Made by a program: the position numbers and the translations under genes. The notes beneath the pieces are model-generated. The model ran no database searches. It was not told where the DNA came from and saw only the letters and a program-made list of their open reading frames with translations. A stretch of DNA of 64,000 nucleotides from Gigantopelta aegis (Eukaryota > Mollusca > Gastropoda > Neomphalida > Peltospiridae): the NCBI RefSeq assembly GCF_016097555.1, contig NC_054703.1, positions 38,947,544-39,011,543 on the forward strand, written 5' to 3'. Shown here piece by piece: positions 30,573 to 42,615 of the stretch (position 1 is the stretch's first letter; every line of letters starts with the position of its first letter).

Positions 30573-30772
30573 NNNNNNNNNNNNNNNNNNNNNNNNNNNN
30601 NNNNNNNNNNNNNNNNNNNNNNNNNNNNNNNNNNNNNNNNNNNNNNNNNNNNNNNNNNNNNNNNNNNNNNNNNNNNNNNNNNNNNNNNNNNNNNNNNNNN
30701 NNNNNNNNNNNNNNNNNNNNNNNNNNNNNNNNNNNNNNNNNNNNNNNNNNNNNNNNNNNNNNNNNNNNNNNN
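30573..30772. other. Assembly gap (200 N)
   Basis: Exactly 200 N, so probably a placeholder of unknown true length. Copy 2 homology stops just before it and unrelated sequence begins just after it. The missing exon 1 of the second antistasin-like gene may be lost here. Confidence 0.98.
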
Positions 30773-31660
30773 CAACTTAATAGTCTTAGTAAATAGTAGT
30801 ACTTTTGAAATTTAAGTTCAGCGCATTGGTCTCATGGTATGGTATGGTATGGTATGGTATCGTATAGGGATTAACGTGCCCATTCAGAGCAAGTTGTTTT
30901 AGCGCACGTCTGTCATGGGCACAGGTGCCGGCCTCAGCCGGTTCCTCCGTCCAGGGCAGGAAAGGGTAGGTCTCATACAAACAAACGCTTTTAAGTATTC
31001 AGTCACTTGTTCAGACAGGACGCAAAGCGCTAAAGAGTTAAAGCTATTTTTCTCACCTTGTATTATTCCACCTTCTAAACTTGCGCACCACACCCTCTGC
31101 ACTGCATTGCAAAGTACATACATATCACGTACTTATATAATTTTGAGAGACCAAAAAAAAACAAATTGCAGACGAAAATCCATAAACAGTTTTCAAAAGA
31201 TCAATTTGTCAGTTAGGAAAAAACTAATTTGTCTTCTGTCAGAGGGGATTATGTTTTCGTTAAATTTAAAAAGAAGGATAATTAAGTATGCTTTTAAAAG
31301 ACAAAATTATCGGATTTTTGATTTTACACAGAAGACAAAAAAACAAACAAAGCAAAACACCAACAAAAAAAACCCCAGGTTTACAAACCTGATAATTAAA
31401 GTCACAAGACAACACAGTAACTTCCTGAAATAGTAAACATGTTTTGTGTTGTTAGGGTTTGGGAATGAGAAACGTAATACATTTTTAATCTTGTACGTTC
31501 CATACCTATATTCTGTATTTAACAAAAGGTATGTTATTGAAGGTAATCTACTCTGAAATTGGAATTAGCATCCTGCTTCGTGACTTTATTATCAGACATA
31601 TTTTAAGTAGAACAGCAATCATAGCACAGGGATTACTAAAAAAAACCCAGAATCAACGAT
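30773..31660. other. AT-rich sequence with a (GGTAT)n tract, no gene recognised
   Basis: A short (GGTAT)n run lies at 30,836-30,862, followed by a moderately GC-rich patch (ggcacaggtgccggcctcag) and then AT-rich sequence. Short open frames occur on both strands without recognisable domains. Confidence 0.4.
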
Positions 31661-32200
31661 AATTTCCAGGGACCGGGTTGCATACCGTGAGCAGCCCTAC
31701 TTAGAACTGGCTTGACCGATTATGCACTCACAGCTGGGACCGGGTCGACCACGGGCTCGTCTCTTGCCTCGTACACCTCATTCTGCAACCGACCCACTTA
31801 GGGGGGTGGGGGGTGGGGAATTCACTGCGGCCCCCGAGGTGAGCAGTGCCACTCAGACCTCGTCCGGCGATATACACTCACCAAAGGGGACCGAGGGGAC
31901 CCAGACCCCCACCCCCAAATAAACCTATATCTCAGGACCAATAGCTAATGGAGCCAGCACGCTACGGCCCCTCGGCGAGCAGCGCCACTCAGAAGTCGCT
32001 CGGCGATATACACTCGCCCGGGGGGCCTGGGCGGGCTGATTCCACACCCTAATTAAGATTAATGCCATGGATCTCGACACTACGCATTCGTACTCACGAT
32101 TATGCACTCCAAGTCGAGGGCAAGGGGGGCGGGGTGTGAACCTGACGCAGTCTAACTCTCCGTCGGGCTCTTGACAAATCAAAGTTCCAAACCAGTTACA
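31661..32200. repeat. GC-rich block with two related ~60-bp segments
   Basis: Two segments share gagcagtgccactcagacct / gagcagcgccactcagaagt followed by cggcgatatacactc. The base composition contrasts with the surroundings, suggesting an inserted or transferred repeat of unknown class. Open frames here have no recognisable domain. Confidence 0.4.
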
Positions 32201-32304
32201 ATTAATCAATTCAATTTTTACGCCTTCATACTGTGTACACGTGTGTACGCACATAAGGTGTACGCTTACTTTATTTTACTTATGTAGTCATGTTTGTACA
32301 TGTG

Positions 32305-32385
<81 letters not shown>

Positions 32386-33057
32386 GACTATATTATGTAC
32401 GCACATATTTTCTCAAACTCTAATTATTTTAGCAACTGTATGTATTTACCATCTTTATAGAGACGTCTGACGGGACCTCACCTCATCATCGAAGTGAACT
32501 CCATTATCGACATAGTCGACCGGAAACCATTTCACTGGTTTACCCGACCAACCAACCAGATATAAATAGTCATATAAATAGGGTTCGGACAAAAGAATAC
32601 CGGCTCCCTCTACCCAATTTCAAAACTCCTTGTTGCTGATGGGCATGACGGTCATTACGGATGAGAGAGATGGAAAAGCAGGATGACAAGAGGACTGGGA
32701 CAAGAGGATGGACAGACGGACGGAGCGGAGACATGAAAAGATGACATCAGGACTTTCCGACCTTACCTCACATGCACAATTGCATCGAGTCTCCCGTGGG
32801 TTGTCACGCCACGATCTGAACAGATCAGTCCCTTTTAAGGGCCCTTATGGGCAACCTAGGGATTCAAATCAATACCAGCTATGTCCAATTAACGAGCTAC
32901 TCTCGGCTTACTAATTTCTAAAACTATACGTAGCTCCCTATCTTTATCTTTCGGCTGACCGTTCAAAAATGCGCCTAACTTCCTTCATCTAAAATGTGCA
33001 TCCATTCTCTTTGGCTTAATCCTACAGGACATTCCAAATTCCCTTTTGTGAACGTGA
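32201..33057. other. (TA)n tract and unassigned sequence
   Basis: A TA microsatellite at 32,308-32,380 is followed by about 650 bases with no feature I can name. They include purine-rich gagagatggaaaagcaggat and tataaatagtcatataaata, which could be promoter-like but has no coding sequence next to it. Confidence 0.4.
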
Positions 33058-33268
33058 ACCGGCCTCGGCGGTGTCGTGATTAAGCCATCGGACATAAGGC
33101 TGGTAGGTATAGGGTTCGCAGCCCGGTACCGGCTTCCACCCAACTAACTAACCACTAACCCACTTTGCTGGACGAACAGCCCAGATAGCTGATGTGTAGG
33201 CACATGACAGCGTGCCTGAAACTTAATTGGATATAATCACAAACAACAGTTGAAATGAAATGAGGCAA
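33058..33268 (+). mobile_element. SINE family II
   Basis: accggcctcggcggtgtcgt head, aagccatcggacataaggct, B box-like GGTTCGCAGCCC, body cagcccagatagctgatgtg, tail agttgaaatgaaatga. Confidence 0.85.
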
Positions 33269-33718
33269 AGACCGCCATGCAATGTGTTTTTTTTTTATAT
33301 AAAACTAGTTTAACATGCTCATTTACCACTAGGGTTTCGAACATGTTGAAAATGTTTTTGTTAACAATGTTTAGTCCCAAGGATTGGAATTGCCTTATGT
33401 ATACCTCACAGCGGTGATGGATTATTATATATTATATTATACGGATTAGTGCTGCAACGATAAACCGGTATACCGGTATATCGCGATGTTTCATCAGCTC
33501 GATACGAACCGCCGTACAGTTTTGTGTATCGCGATTTTTACACGTTATTGTTTTCTTGTATCTTATTTGACAAACAAACAGAAAGTGTGCAAATAACCAT
33601 GGATACCACTCGTCTGTTTACGCGGTGACTAACTTAACGATGCCACGAAATGGCAGCAGGCGAAAAATTACATGCTTTTTAGCCTGGGAGATCATATCGA
33701 AGTCAATATAGGTTTTTT

Positions 33719-33998
33719 TAGAGGAAACCCGCTGTCGCCACATAGGCTACTCTTTTACGACAGGCAGCGAGGGATCTTTTATTTGCGCTTCCCACAGGCA
33801 TGATAGCACAAACCATGGCCTTTGTTGGACCAGCTATGGATAACTAGTCGGTGCAAGTGGTTTACACCTACCCATTGAGCATTGCGGTGCACTCACTCAG
33901 GGTTTGGAGTCGGTATCTGGATTAAAATTTCCATGCCTCGACTGGGATCCGAACCAGCCTGTAGACCGATGGTCTAACCACAACGCCACCGAGGCCGG
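33719..33998 (-). mobile_element. SINE family III (family I tail, different head)
   Basis: It shares gaggaaacccgctgtcgcca and gggatcttttatttgcgctt with family I. The head half is distinct (ggtgcaagtggtttacacct, tcgactgggatccgaaccag) and ends in ccaccgaggccggt. Another copy is at 48,565-48,945. Confidence 0.75.
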
Positions 33999-34013
33999 TG
34001 ATATATAGAAAGG

Positions 34014-34299
34014 AAGGAAATGTTTTATTTAACGACGCACTCAACACATTGCCGCACAGATGTTGAGAGAGGAACCCGCTGTCGCCACTTCATGGGCTAC
34101 TCTTTTCGATTAGCAGCAAGGGATCTTTTATATGCACCATCCTACAGACAGGGTAGTAGATACCACGGCATTTGTTACACCAGTTGTGGAGCACTGGCTG
34201 GAACGAGAAATATACCAATGGGTCCACCGACGGGGATCGATCCTAGACCGACCGCGCATCAAGCGAACGCTTTACCACTGGGATAAGTCCCGCCCCTCG
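34014..34299 (-). mobile_element. SINE family I
   Basis: aaatgttttatttaacgacg tail, full body, B box ggggatcgatcctagaccg and A box region ctttaccactgggataag. Inserted in the hAT-like element. Confidence 0.88.
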
Positions 34300-35710
34300 A
34301 TATAGGTAACCGTCTATTATGTGGAATATTTGTCATTGTAATGTTGTGGGTTTTTTTTTTTTCACGATTTATATCTGGACAAAACGAGGGAGAAATCTAC
34401 CGGTAATTAAAGGTAGGTCCTAGTAGAGTACAAAAATGTTCCCTGGTGTTATCTCAAGCTGTCAAACGTCCCAACGATGTTATCTGTTATTAACTTTCTG
34501 GACATAGTACTGAATACTCGTACGTTTTATATATATATATATGGTAATTAAAAAATCATACATTTTATTCCTTTCATTTATTATTTATTTCATTATGTTA
34601 AATTTACACAATTGGATTTGTTTCGCTTCTGCCTTCATTAAACAAATCCATAAATATCAGATATATCGCTGCTTCAGTCTGGGTTTGGAACTTACTGGTA
34701 TCACTGGATGCCCCTAAGTGAGCTGCATCTGTCGCACAAAGGGTGTATGTAGGTTTTTGAAGCTATTCCACATTTATCTTGGGTTAAGCACTTACACCCT
34801 TTTGGTTCTCTTCACTAGTAGTCCAGTCAAATTAGCTGAACAAAGTGGTCGACCCACAAGTAATTGCAACAGAATTGATTTTAATGTTTTTTAAATCCGA
34901 AATACCTCATCTACAACATATTAAAAATATCAAGGCGTAGTAGAGGGGGAAAGTGCATAAAATTGTATGTATATGCCCCATATGAGAAATATTGGTGTGT
35001 GTGTTTTATTAGAGGGTAGGGATACATTTTCCAACATAACTTTCTTATTAATTGGTATATTTAAAACAATTATTTATCGTCTTAAAGATAACAGACTGTT
35101 CTTTTTTTATAAAATATAATTTTGTAAACAAATTAATCTATTACGTCACAATATCGCCATAATTATCTCCCCTTCGGCAAATCCACAATTTTTCATATCT
35201 TTACATTAAAATGTTTGTTCTAAAACTATTTTTTGGAAAAATTATGAACTAAAAGTGATTTAAATTGTAATAATATGCATGAATAAATTAGTTTAGAGCT
35301 ATTGATGGTATGTTTTTTTGTTATTCAGGTGATTTATATACATATTTGTAAACTTTTAAATTTGAGCATTGTAAACATACACTTTTTTAAAATCATTGTC
35401 AACTGTTTTCTGTGTGTTTCTGTTATTGCATTGTCCCTCTTTGTGCATTTGTGCAATCTATAATATAATAATGCAAGGCCGTTTTAACAGTTTCTGACCG
35501 TTCTGATAGCTGCTTATCTCTTGATTTGTACTTATGACTGCCTTTTTATACTTGACCGAAGCTGCACTTCGCAAGGATCATTTTGCACTCAGGACTAGTC
35601 TGCTACTACACATCATGCTAAACATTGCATACAAATATTAATTCCACAAATACAATGGCATTGGAAGCCGCCATCTATGTCATTTAACGTAGATGTGTCT
35701 ATATACACGA

Positions 35711-35772
<62 letters not shown>

Positions 35773-36119
35773 GTAAATTTATTAAAGACATATTGTCACA
35801 GACCATTGACCTATTTAATGGTCTAGCAAAGTATTACCTCAACAAAAATAATTTGATTTGTCCCTAAATGTACTTTATTCAACCATCTTCAATAACCACC
35901 ATACTCCATTTATTAATGATATTTTAAAAATTAATTGAATTATGGCAATGGTCCATAATTCAAAAACTAAAATTGCCAAGAGCGTTGACTTGGATTTCAC
36001 TCCATCATGGTTCAATTAAGGTGATGCGATAGCTAGATTTAGTTTCCAACAATTAATGTAATGCTTTTTTATTTATTATCCATTTTTAGAGAAATAAGGT
36101 CCTTAAATCCGTGTCAGTA
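34300..36119. other. AT-rich interior of the hAT-like element, no gene seen
   Basis: Includes a (TA)n tract at 35,717-35,772 and copies of the recurrent motif cttacacccttttggttct at 34,790-34,809. No convincing reading frame. Confidence 0.45.
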
Positions 36120-36620
36120 TACCTTTAAATCACTGTAATTCCGTTCTATTCATTGCTACTTTCAGTGTATTTGATACGTCAGTGCTCACGGTGACTATAT
36201 GTTTGAGTTTATTCATGGCTACATTCAGTGTATTTGATACGTCACTGTCACTGCATTTAAAGAAAGTTTATTCACGGTTACTTTCTGTTTATTTGATACG
36301 TCACTGTATTTTTGAATTTATTCACACCTACTTTCAGTGTATATGATACGTCACTATCACTGTATTATTTTATTTATTCATGGCTACTTCCAGTGTATTT
36401 GATACGTCACTGTCAATGTATTTTTAAATTTATTCATGGCTACTTCTAGTGTATTTGATATGTCACTGTTGATCTATTTTTAGGTGTATTCACGGCTACT
36501 TTCAGTGTATTTGATACGTCACTGTCATTGTATTAGGTTTATTCGCGGCTACTTTCAGTCTATTTGTTATGTCACTGTCACTTTATTTTTGAATTTTTTC
36601 ATGGTTACTTTAAGTCTATT
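36120..36620. repeat. Degenerate ~58-60-bp tandem repeat, about 8-9 units
   Basis: Each unit contains variants of ggctactttcagtgtatttg followed by atacgtcactgtcactgt and a T-rich spacer. Units are well diverged, suggesting an old array. Confidence 0.75.
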
Positions 36621-36639
36621 TCATATACCATTCACAGTA

Positions 36640-38560
36640 GTCGACTTCACTCTTTGTTGAAAACGGAGAATTGGAACCACTCGTACAGCGTCATTCTCCG
36701 CAACCGACAGAACATTCCATATTCGTGCATCGTTTTGTGTCGCATGTCAACTTAAAACACCTATAGCAAATTATCTCAAGCAGCTTTTCTATGGATCTAA
36801 CTCAGCATCATTATCATCTACGCTAATCCAGTGTCGATATTGCAAAAAAACCCAACAACACTGGCTTGCTGTGACAGGCTACAACATTTGATTTGGAGGC
36901 ACGGTTTGAACTTGTACAGATAATTTCTAAAATAGTTTTCTGCATCAGCTGTGTAAATCATACTGCCAATGTCTTTGCTTAAATCTTCTTTCAGAAAGTA
37001 TACAACAAAACTCTTGTAATTTTGGTGGACAAAAATATTTTTTAAGGACTTCTCCCTTTTCAATACAAACAAGCTTTGATGTTTTATCACAAACTAATTG
37101 CGGATATTACAAGAAGTAAGCAACACATTTTTTTTTGCCTAAGCACCATCTTCATTTTCTAGATATCCCACACTTTTGTTTACATTGTTAGTTTAAAAGT
37201 ACTGTTTGCTTGATTTAATAGCAGCATAGCGGTACAGGACGATAAGAAGGTTTGTGTCTTCACTGATAAGTGACCAGCTGTATGCCTGCACCAGCTGCTT
37301 TGGAAATCACCTTGTCGGCATCACCGGCAGCATGCATTGTTGAACATTGGTTATCGAGGGAAGAAAATTCAGCCGAAAAGCGATCACGTCTTCGTTGAAC
37401 ATGATGACCAATCTTGAACATAAAGTATACTCCAAGGTTGTCTTTTTCCAGATCTTGCATCTTGTGAGTAAGATAGAACTGACAGCCGCATTCTTAAAAA
37501 TAGTTTTTCTTTGGTATCTTTTTCCTCGTCTACCCTCACATCTTCTACCTGGGCGTGTATTTCGATATCTACGTTTGAAAAGTCAACTGTGGAATCAGCT
37601 ACGGTTTCATCTTCAACACTTTGAGGACTGCGTTCGTTACCCAATTCAGTATAGGGCAATGCAATTTTAAACGTTCGAGAGACAAGCAAATCTTGTATGG
37701 CAGTATCAAGAACAAGTTGTACTTTTACTGTCTTTCCTCTCCGTATATGATTGAAAGAAATAAATGCATACACTTTCTGTATAATCTGCTGGAGACCCAA
37801 TGCAGCAAATAAAACTCATTTCTGTATGCAACCCTCCCAATCACAAGGCAATAGAGCAGAGGGGACTTGTTGGAGGTTCCTTGATGATAGTGTTTGCTTC
37901 CCAGTACAATGGCTGATCAAAGGTTAATACTGATGTTGATCCCTATTGCCAGGAATGATTAGATACAAAGACCATCGTTGAGTAAATACAGAAAAGATCG
38001 CTAGCATTCATGTCGATCGTCGGTACGAAAGTCACAGATGATTGTCCTGGGTATAAACCATTCTGGCACATCTGCGTACGTCCCGACCATCATGGAATGT
38101 GTAACCTGAGTGGCAAACTCACCGAAGACAAGATATGATCTACTGTTGTGAGATGCTTCAGTTTATCAAATTTCATGGTTGACATGCTATTTGACGTTGG
38201 CTTGTACGAAGACATTTCAGTTTTCTCCAAGTGTTATTAATTCGTTTTGAGACACAAGTGTTCGTCTTTTGGATCCGGGTATAACACCTGTTACTATTCC
38301 ATTTCTGTCGAAGGTGTTCTTTCTATCAAGTGTACATAAATTGTGGTATGCAACACACTGTACAAACACACTGTACAAACACACTGTACAAAGCTGCTAG
38401 GCAGAAACAAAACCAAGTACATCAGTTCCTTGGGAGGCAGAAGCACTAGTTTCAAGGCTATTGAGTATATCGATAAAACATTTGGACCCAAATTGATGGT
38501 GAAGTTGAATGACAAATCAAATCAGTAAAGGAGCTGAATGTAAACGAGGACTAGATACCT
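36640..38560 (-). pseudogene. Degenerate copy of a repeat-borne gene family (LTFDQPLYW / LGGLHTEMSF motifs)
   Basis: On the minus strand the recognisable pieces, in order, are: MSSYKPTSNSMSTMKFDKLK; FVPTIDMNASDLFCIYSTMV; SVLTFDQPLYWEANTIIKEP; LGGLHTEMSF; GLQQIIQKVYA; LVSRTFKIALPYTE; HHVQRRRDRFSAEFSSL. At the far end there is a cysteine-containing tail. I know this order from a very numerous family of uncharacterised invertebrate proteins that I take to be carried by mobile elements; I do not know its function. The copy is broken in several places and is treated here as a fossil. Confidence 0.5.
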
Positions 38561-39810
38561 GTAGTGTAGCTTGACGAACAGACAATACTTTCAGTTGAGA
38601 ATCCTTTACAAGGATTATTCTTTTCAGAAGCACACGTACATTTTTTGTAGAGGAGATATTTACTATAATAAATAATAAATACCCGGTACTATATCCAGTG
38701 TATAAGCAAGCAAAATAAACGTTAAAGAATGTGAAGGCAAGCTTTGATATTATAATAAAATTAAATTAAACGGTGAAAAGTGTTAGTTAGGGAACCAAAT
38801 AAAAATGAAAATGGAACAAGCCGAGTGAAGTGGAATTATATGAAGAATACAAATATTTCCAGAAATTAAAATGAGAAAGAAACGAGTCAAGAAAATAAGT
38901 CAGTGACCCCAAAATTAACACTAACAATAAAACTGTAACAAACAAAACATGCGTCAAAGCCACAAAACAAGATTGTCTGACAAAATATACACAAATATAA
39001 ATAATCTATTTTCACACATTTGCAATATTATATTATTGATGGTATATATATATATTTTAATTAATTTTTTTTAACAATTTTATTGAACAATTTTTCTATT
39101 TCACATATCCATGGAGAAAAAAACATTCGTAATTTTGTCTCTAACGAATAAATTGTAAACAAATACACTCTATTTGCAGTGGATCCATATGGGCTTCCAT
39201 ACTTTTAAAAAATGTGAACGAGCTACTTTACAATATTTTTTAAAACAGCAGAACAAAATTGCGTTTTTCGTAATATTTTTTATTAAATATTTGCTGTCAG
39301 TACACAATTGTTGAGGTCAGAGTTGAATAATTGGATCGATTATTCAGAATTATCATAAACTGAGTTTTTAGAATGTAAACAAACCGCAGTGACGATGCAA
39401 ACGAATTTGAAAGCATGCACCATGAAACTTTATTTTCTGATGTAAAATAAACACATTTGGACCTAATTTATCACATTAAAGTTTTAAATTCTCAACAAAA
39501 GCTTTCAGAACATGTAATATAGTAAAATTATCTTGTATAGCACTAAAAATGTCAACAATTTAATGTCAAGGACAAAACATTATTATCTCCCTTGATGTGT
39601 ACGAAGCTCCACGACGTCATATTTTAAATATACTTTTGGGACAAAGTTTGGTGGCAAAATTAAGCATGTTCCCCCACAGTTATTTTCCGAAATTTTTTAT
39701 ATGTTGTTTCTAAACACTTTCAGAGTATTTTCTCGTAAAAAGTGTTACTGTTGCAATTAATTGCGGGTCAAACCTTCATTTGACTGGACTATAGCAGCTA
39801 GTAGGCTTGA
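38561..39810. other. AT-rich sequence, nothing recognised
   Basis: No conserved frame, SINE or tandem repeat stands out. Confidence 0.4.
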
Positions 39811-39860
39811 GACCAAAAGGATGTATGTTCCCAGTCCAATTGACATACATCCTTTTGGTC
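39811..39860. repeat. Perfect 18-bp-arm hairpin
   Basis: GACCAAAAGGATGTATGT (39,811-39,828) and its exact inverse ACATACATCCTTTTGGTC (39,843-39,860) with a 14-base loop. The arms are variants of a motif scattered elsewhere in the hAT-like element. Confidence 0.85.
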
Positions 39861-40222
39861 TAGGCTCCAACAATCCCTGAATGTTTCCAAGATCTACTAT
39901 CTGACGAAGGTTTCGACTTACAATTTTAAATCTGGCAAACAAAAACGTACATTGTGGTATGAGAGCCGGGGGGGGTGGGGTGGGGGGGGGGGTGTTATGG
40001 CCCAAGAGTTATCCCCATGGCACAGAACACGTGACCCTCTACTCAGACACAGCCGCCGGACAGAATAGATACATTCTGCCATGTTCCTTCTTGTTCTTAA
40101 ATGATTGATTAAATCTGTGATCAAAAGTTCATGGAGAGTGGGCACTGTCAGATGGAGGTTGACTGTGTCCACTCTACCACCGAGAGGAAGGGGCAGACCA
40201 GTAAAGTCTACACCCCCTTTGA

Positions 40223-40669
40223 TTGGTATGCAATTGCGCGCTGCTGCGGCTGGCCCAGCCATATAATGTCATTGAAATGACATACAAAGATTTCATAAAT
40301 CACAAAGAAGCCAATACAAAAATGATGAAAAACAAAACAACGTATGATGATGGCAGGAAGATCAAATGGACAAAACTCAAATGGATAAGGCACATACAGG
40401 AAGATCTGTCAGCCATCTTTGTTAAAGAGCGTTTAGATGATCCCTTCATCGGGGAGCCCTTGTCTTTGGCAACGACAAGAAAGACCAAGGGAGGAGGAGC
40501 AGCAGAAGTCCCTAACTTGTACAAGGCCCCATTGCCCATAAAAGCTTTGAAGCATAAGGATCTAACAGCTATTGCCAAGCACATCCTTGAAGACCGTAGC
40601 GCTTATTATGATTCCCTTAAGTGGGATAACAGTCCAGATACCAGCTCAGGAGAGGAAAGCGAAGGCTAG
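40223..40669 (+). pseudogene. C-terminal fragment of a transposon-type protein, family uncertain
   Basis: An uninterrupted 148-codon frame includes QPYNVIEMTYKDFINHKEAN and KIKWTKLKWIRHIQEDLSAI, and ends with an acidic DTSSGEESEG tail. The V-I-E-M-x-x-x-D-F ... W-x-K-x-K-W-I pattern resembles the C-terminal end of a repeated cnidarian/mollusc protein that I associate with mobile elements. Without upstream domains the family stays open. The first 15-20 codons may be non-coding. It could also be a terminal exon of a gene whose other exons I do not recognise. Confidence 0.4.
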
Positions 40670-40798
40670 CTAGACCTGACAACGAAGATGGCTGACAGAT
40701 CTTCTTTTAAAGCCAGTTAGGTTGTGGCAGTACTTAAGTTGTTTCTATAGTTAGGACTGTTAGGACTGGTACTGGTCTGCCATTGTCCTCTTTTATAA

Positions 40799-40921
40799 TC
40801 AGGACCCGTGCTTTAATAAAATCCAGACTTTAACGTCACGGCAACGCCATTCAAATAGCATTACGTTAAAGTCTGGACTTTATTAAAGTCTAGACGTTAC
40901 GTTTTATAAGCACGGGCCCTG
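40799..40921. mobile_element. Short palindromic MITE
   Basis: The left arm ggacccgtgctttaataaaa is mirrored by ttttataagcacgggccc at the right. Inner arms cagactttaacgt / acgttaaagtctg also pair. No coding capacity. Confidence 0.65.
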
Positions 40922-41868
40922 CTGTTATTTGTTTTGTTGCATATTAAAGATGAGTTGTCATGCACAAGAACCATGATTGTCTGCTGTTTGTGAGCCTTGA
41001 AAGAACTACAGTGCACTAGATAATATCCATTGCATGATTATCTTTATAATAATGATCTACAGAATAGCCAAAAGGGTGTAAGTCATTTTAGTGCATGCTG
41101 TATGGGTGTCAATCTGATTAAAATTAGTTCTACTGGGTCTGCCAGTAGATCTAACAGCATTGCGTGGACTCCCATGTCCAGGTGGCATTTCATCTATAAA
41201 TAACAATTTAAATATCGACCAATTACAGTTCGCCTTTTGTAGCGTTATTCGGGAGCATACACATTCTAACACAACTGGGCGAGACTATTTATGCAATAGG
41301 CGAACTTGTTGGTCTATTTCAACATTGAAAACACAGGGGGAAAAGTGCAGTAATAAACACTTGATTGTATACTAGTATAGACAGATTTTATGGCTATACC
41401 ATCACGGTTTGTTTTTTCCATCTTGAAACTAAATTTATATAAAATTTGATGTTGCAATTAGTCTCAGGCATACTTCGTAATTCACCCGAATCATTTCGTA
41501 TACCTTCGGCATTATCCCGAATGTTTTCAAATTCTTTTCAAATCACTGGCATGATTTTGCAAGTAAGGTTTTGATTGGTCGAATGAAAGGTCAGCTGGAC
41601 ATGAGCTCCAACAGGCTGCTCTTAGATCCAGATGTAATAGTGGAGCTTATTTTAATTAGATTGTATGGGTGTGTATCCGGCTTGGAACCAAAAGGGTGTA
41701 AGTGAAAAACATTGAATATCACTGTAATTAAGACTAAATGAAGCTATACAGTAGTGTATGCGGTGTTCCTTTGCCCTAATACCTACTGAAATCAAACGAT
41801 ATTCCACATACAACTTGTATCTAAGTGAGAAACAGTTTGTGGCCCTTTTGTCCTTTATCTGCTACCCC
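40922..41868. other. hAT-like interior with recurrent accaaaagggtgtaagt motif
   Basis: Copies at 41,068-41,083 and 41,685-41,703 (plus) and 41,870-41,889 (minus). No gene recognised. Confidence 0.5.
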
Positions 41869-42075
41869 AACTTACACCCTTTTGGTTCTCAAGCAGCGAT
41901 ATATCGCAATACATACTACAATACGGTTTGTCGTATCGCAATATATCGCAATACGGTTTTGATCGTATCGTTGCACCCCTAATACGGATGAGAGAAATGT
42001 GAGTGTATTCATTATTATATAATAATAGGATCCATCACCGTTGTGAGGTATAGATAAAGAAGATAATTCGAAGGA

Positions 42076-42306
42076 CATGTTTTATTTAACGATGGACTCA
42101 ACACATTTTTTTGACGGTTATATGGCGTCAGCCGCAAGGGACCTTTATATATGTACCATCCCACAGACAGTATAATATATACCACGGCCTTTGTTTCACA
42201 AATTGTGGAGCACTGGCTGGAACGAGAAATAACCCAATGGAGTCACCGATGGGAATTAATTGTACACCGACCGCGCATCAAGCACTGGGCTACGTTCTCC
42301 TCCTCC
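42076..42306 (-). mobile_element. SINE family I, internally deleted
   Basis: catgttttatttaacgatgg tail, ccatcccacagacagtataa, head gggaattaattgtacaccga. Part of the middle is missing. Confidence 0.8.
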
Positions 42307-42469
42307 TCCTAAAATAACTGAAACTAATATAGAGGACAGATCCAACAAAAAATTATTTTCCATAGGGGACGAATAGTCTCGAGTCATCTGGAGGCAGGTA
42401 AATACAGTGGTTATTAGAAGAAGAATAGTGACCACTCACACTGGGTACCTACCAGTCTATAGATAAGAG

Positions 42470-42615
42470 AACCCTTTTGGTGGAAATAAAATATGTGCGG
42501 CCATACGTGTCCCACATACAGGAAAGCACATACCACAGACCTATGACCAGTTGTGGTGCACTGGTTGTAAGGAGAAAAAACTAATCAGTTGAATAGATCC
42601 ACAGAGGTGATTCGA
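42470..42615 (-). mobile_element. SINE fragment, family I-related
   Basis: aggaaagcacataccacaga and ccagttgtggtgcactggtt, then the head-side ccacagaggtgattcgatcc. It closely resembles 50,200-50,345. A (GAAT)n run follows at 42,623-42,665. Confidence 0.7.

Larger units (their letters stand above)
33447..41981. mobile_element. Large hAT-like element (8.5 kb) with perfect 8-bp target duplication
   Basis: The left end TAGTGCTGCAACGATA and the inverted right end TAGGGGTGCAACGATA match at 14 of 16 bases. The target duplication ATACGGAT lies at 33,439-33,446 and 41,982-41,989. Subterminal regions on both sides carry tatcgcgat/tatatcgcaa motifs. An 8-bp duplication with GGGTGCAACGAT-type ends is typical of hAT. 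The interior has no hAT transposase I can recognise. It contains two SINEs, a degenerate tandem repeat, remnants of two repeat-borne proteins, a MITE and several inverted motifs. It may be a non-autonomous element swollen by later insertions. Confidence 0.75.
33404..42048. mobile_element. Small palindromic MITE, split by the hAT-like element
   Basis: CCTCACAGCGGTGATGGAT at 33,404-33,422 and its near-perfect inverse ATCCATCACCGTTGTGAGG at 42,030-42,048 match at 18 of 19 bases. About 100 bases belong to this element: 33,404-33,446 plus 41,990-42,048. Everything between is the later hAT-like insertion. Confidence 0.65.

Noticed and set aside
40223-40669. Intact host gene
   Set aside because: Only a C-terminal-like fragment inside a TIR-bounded element, with no upstream exon recognised.
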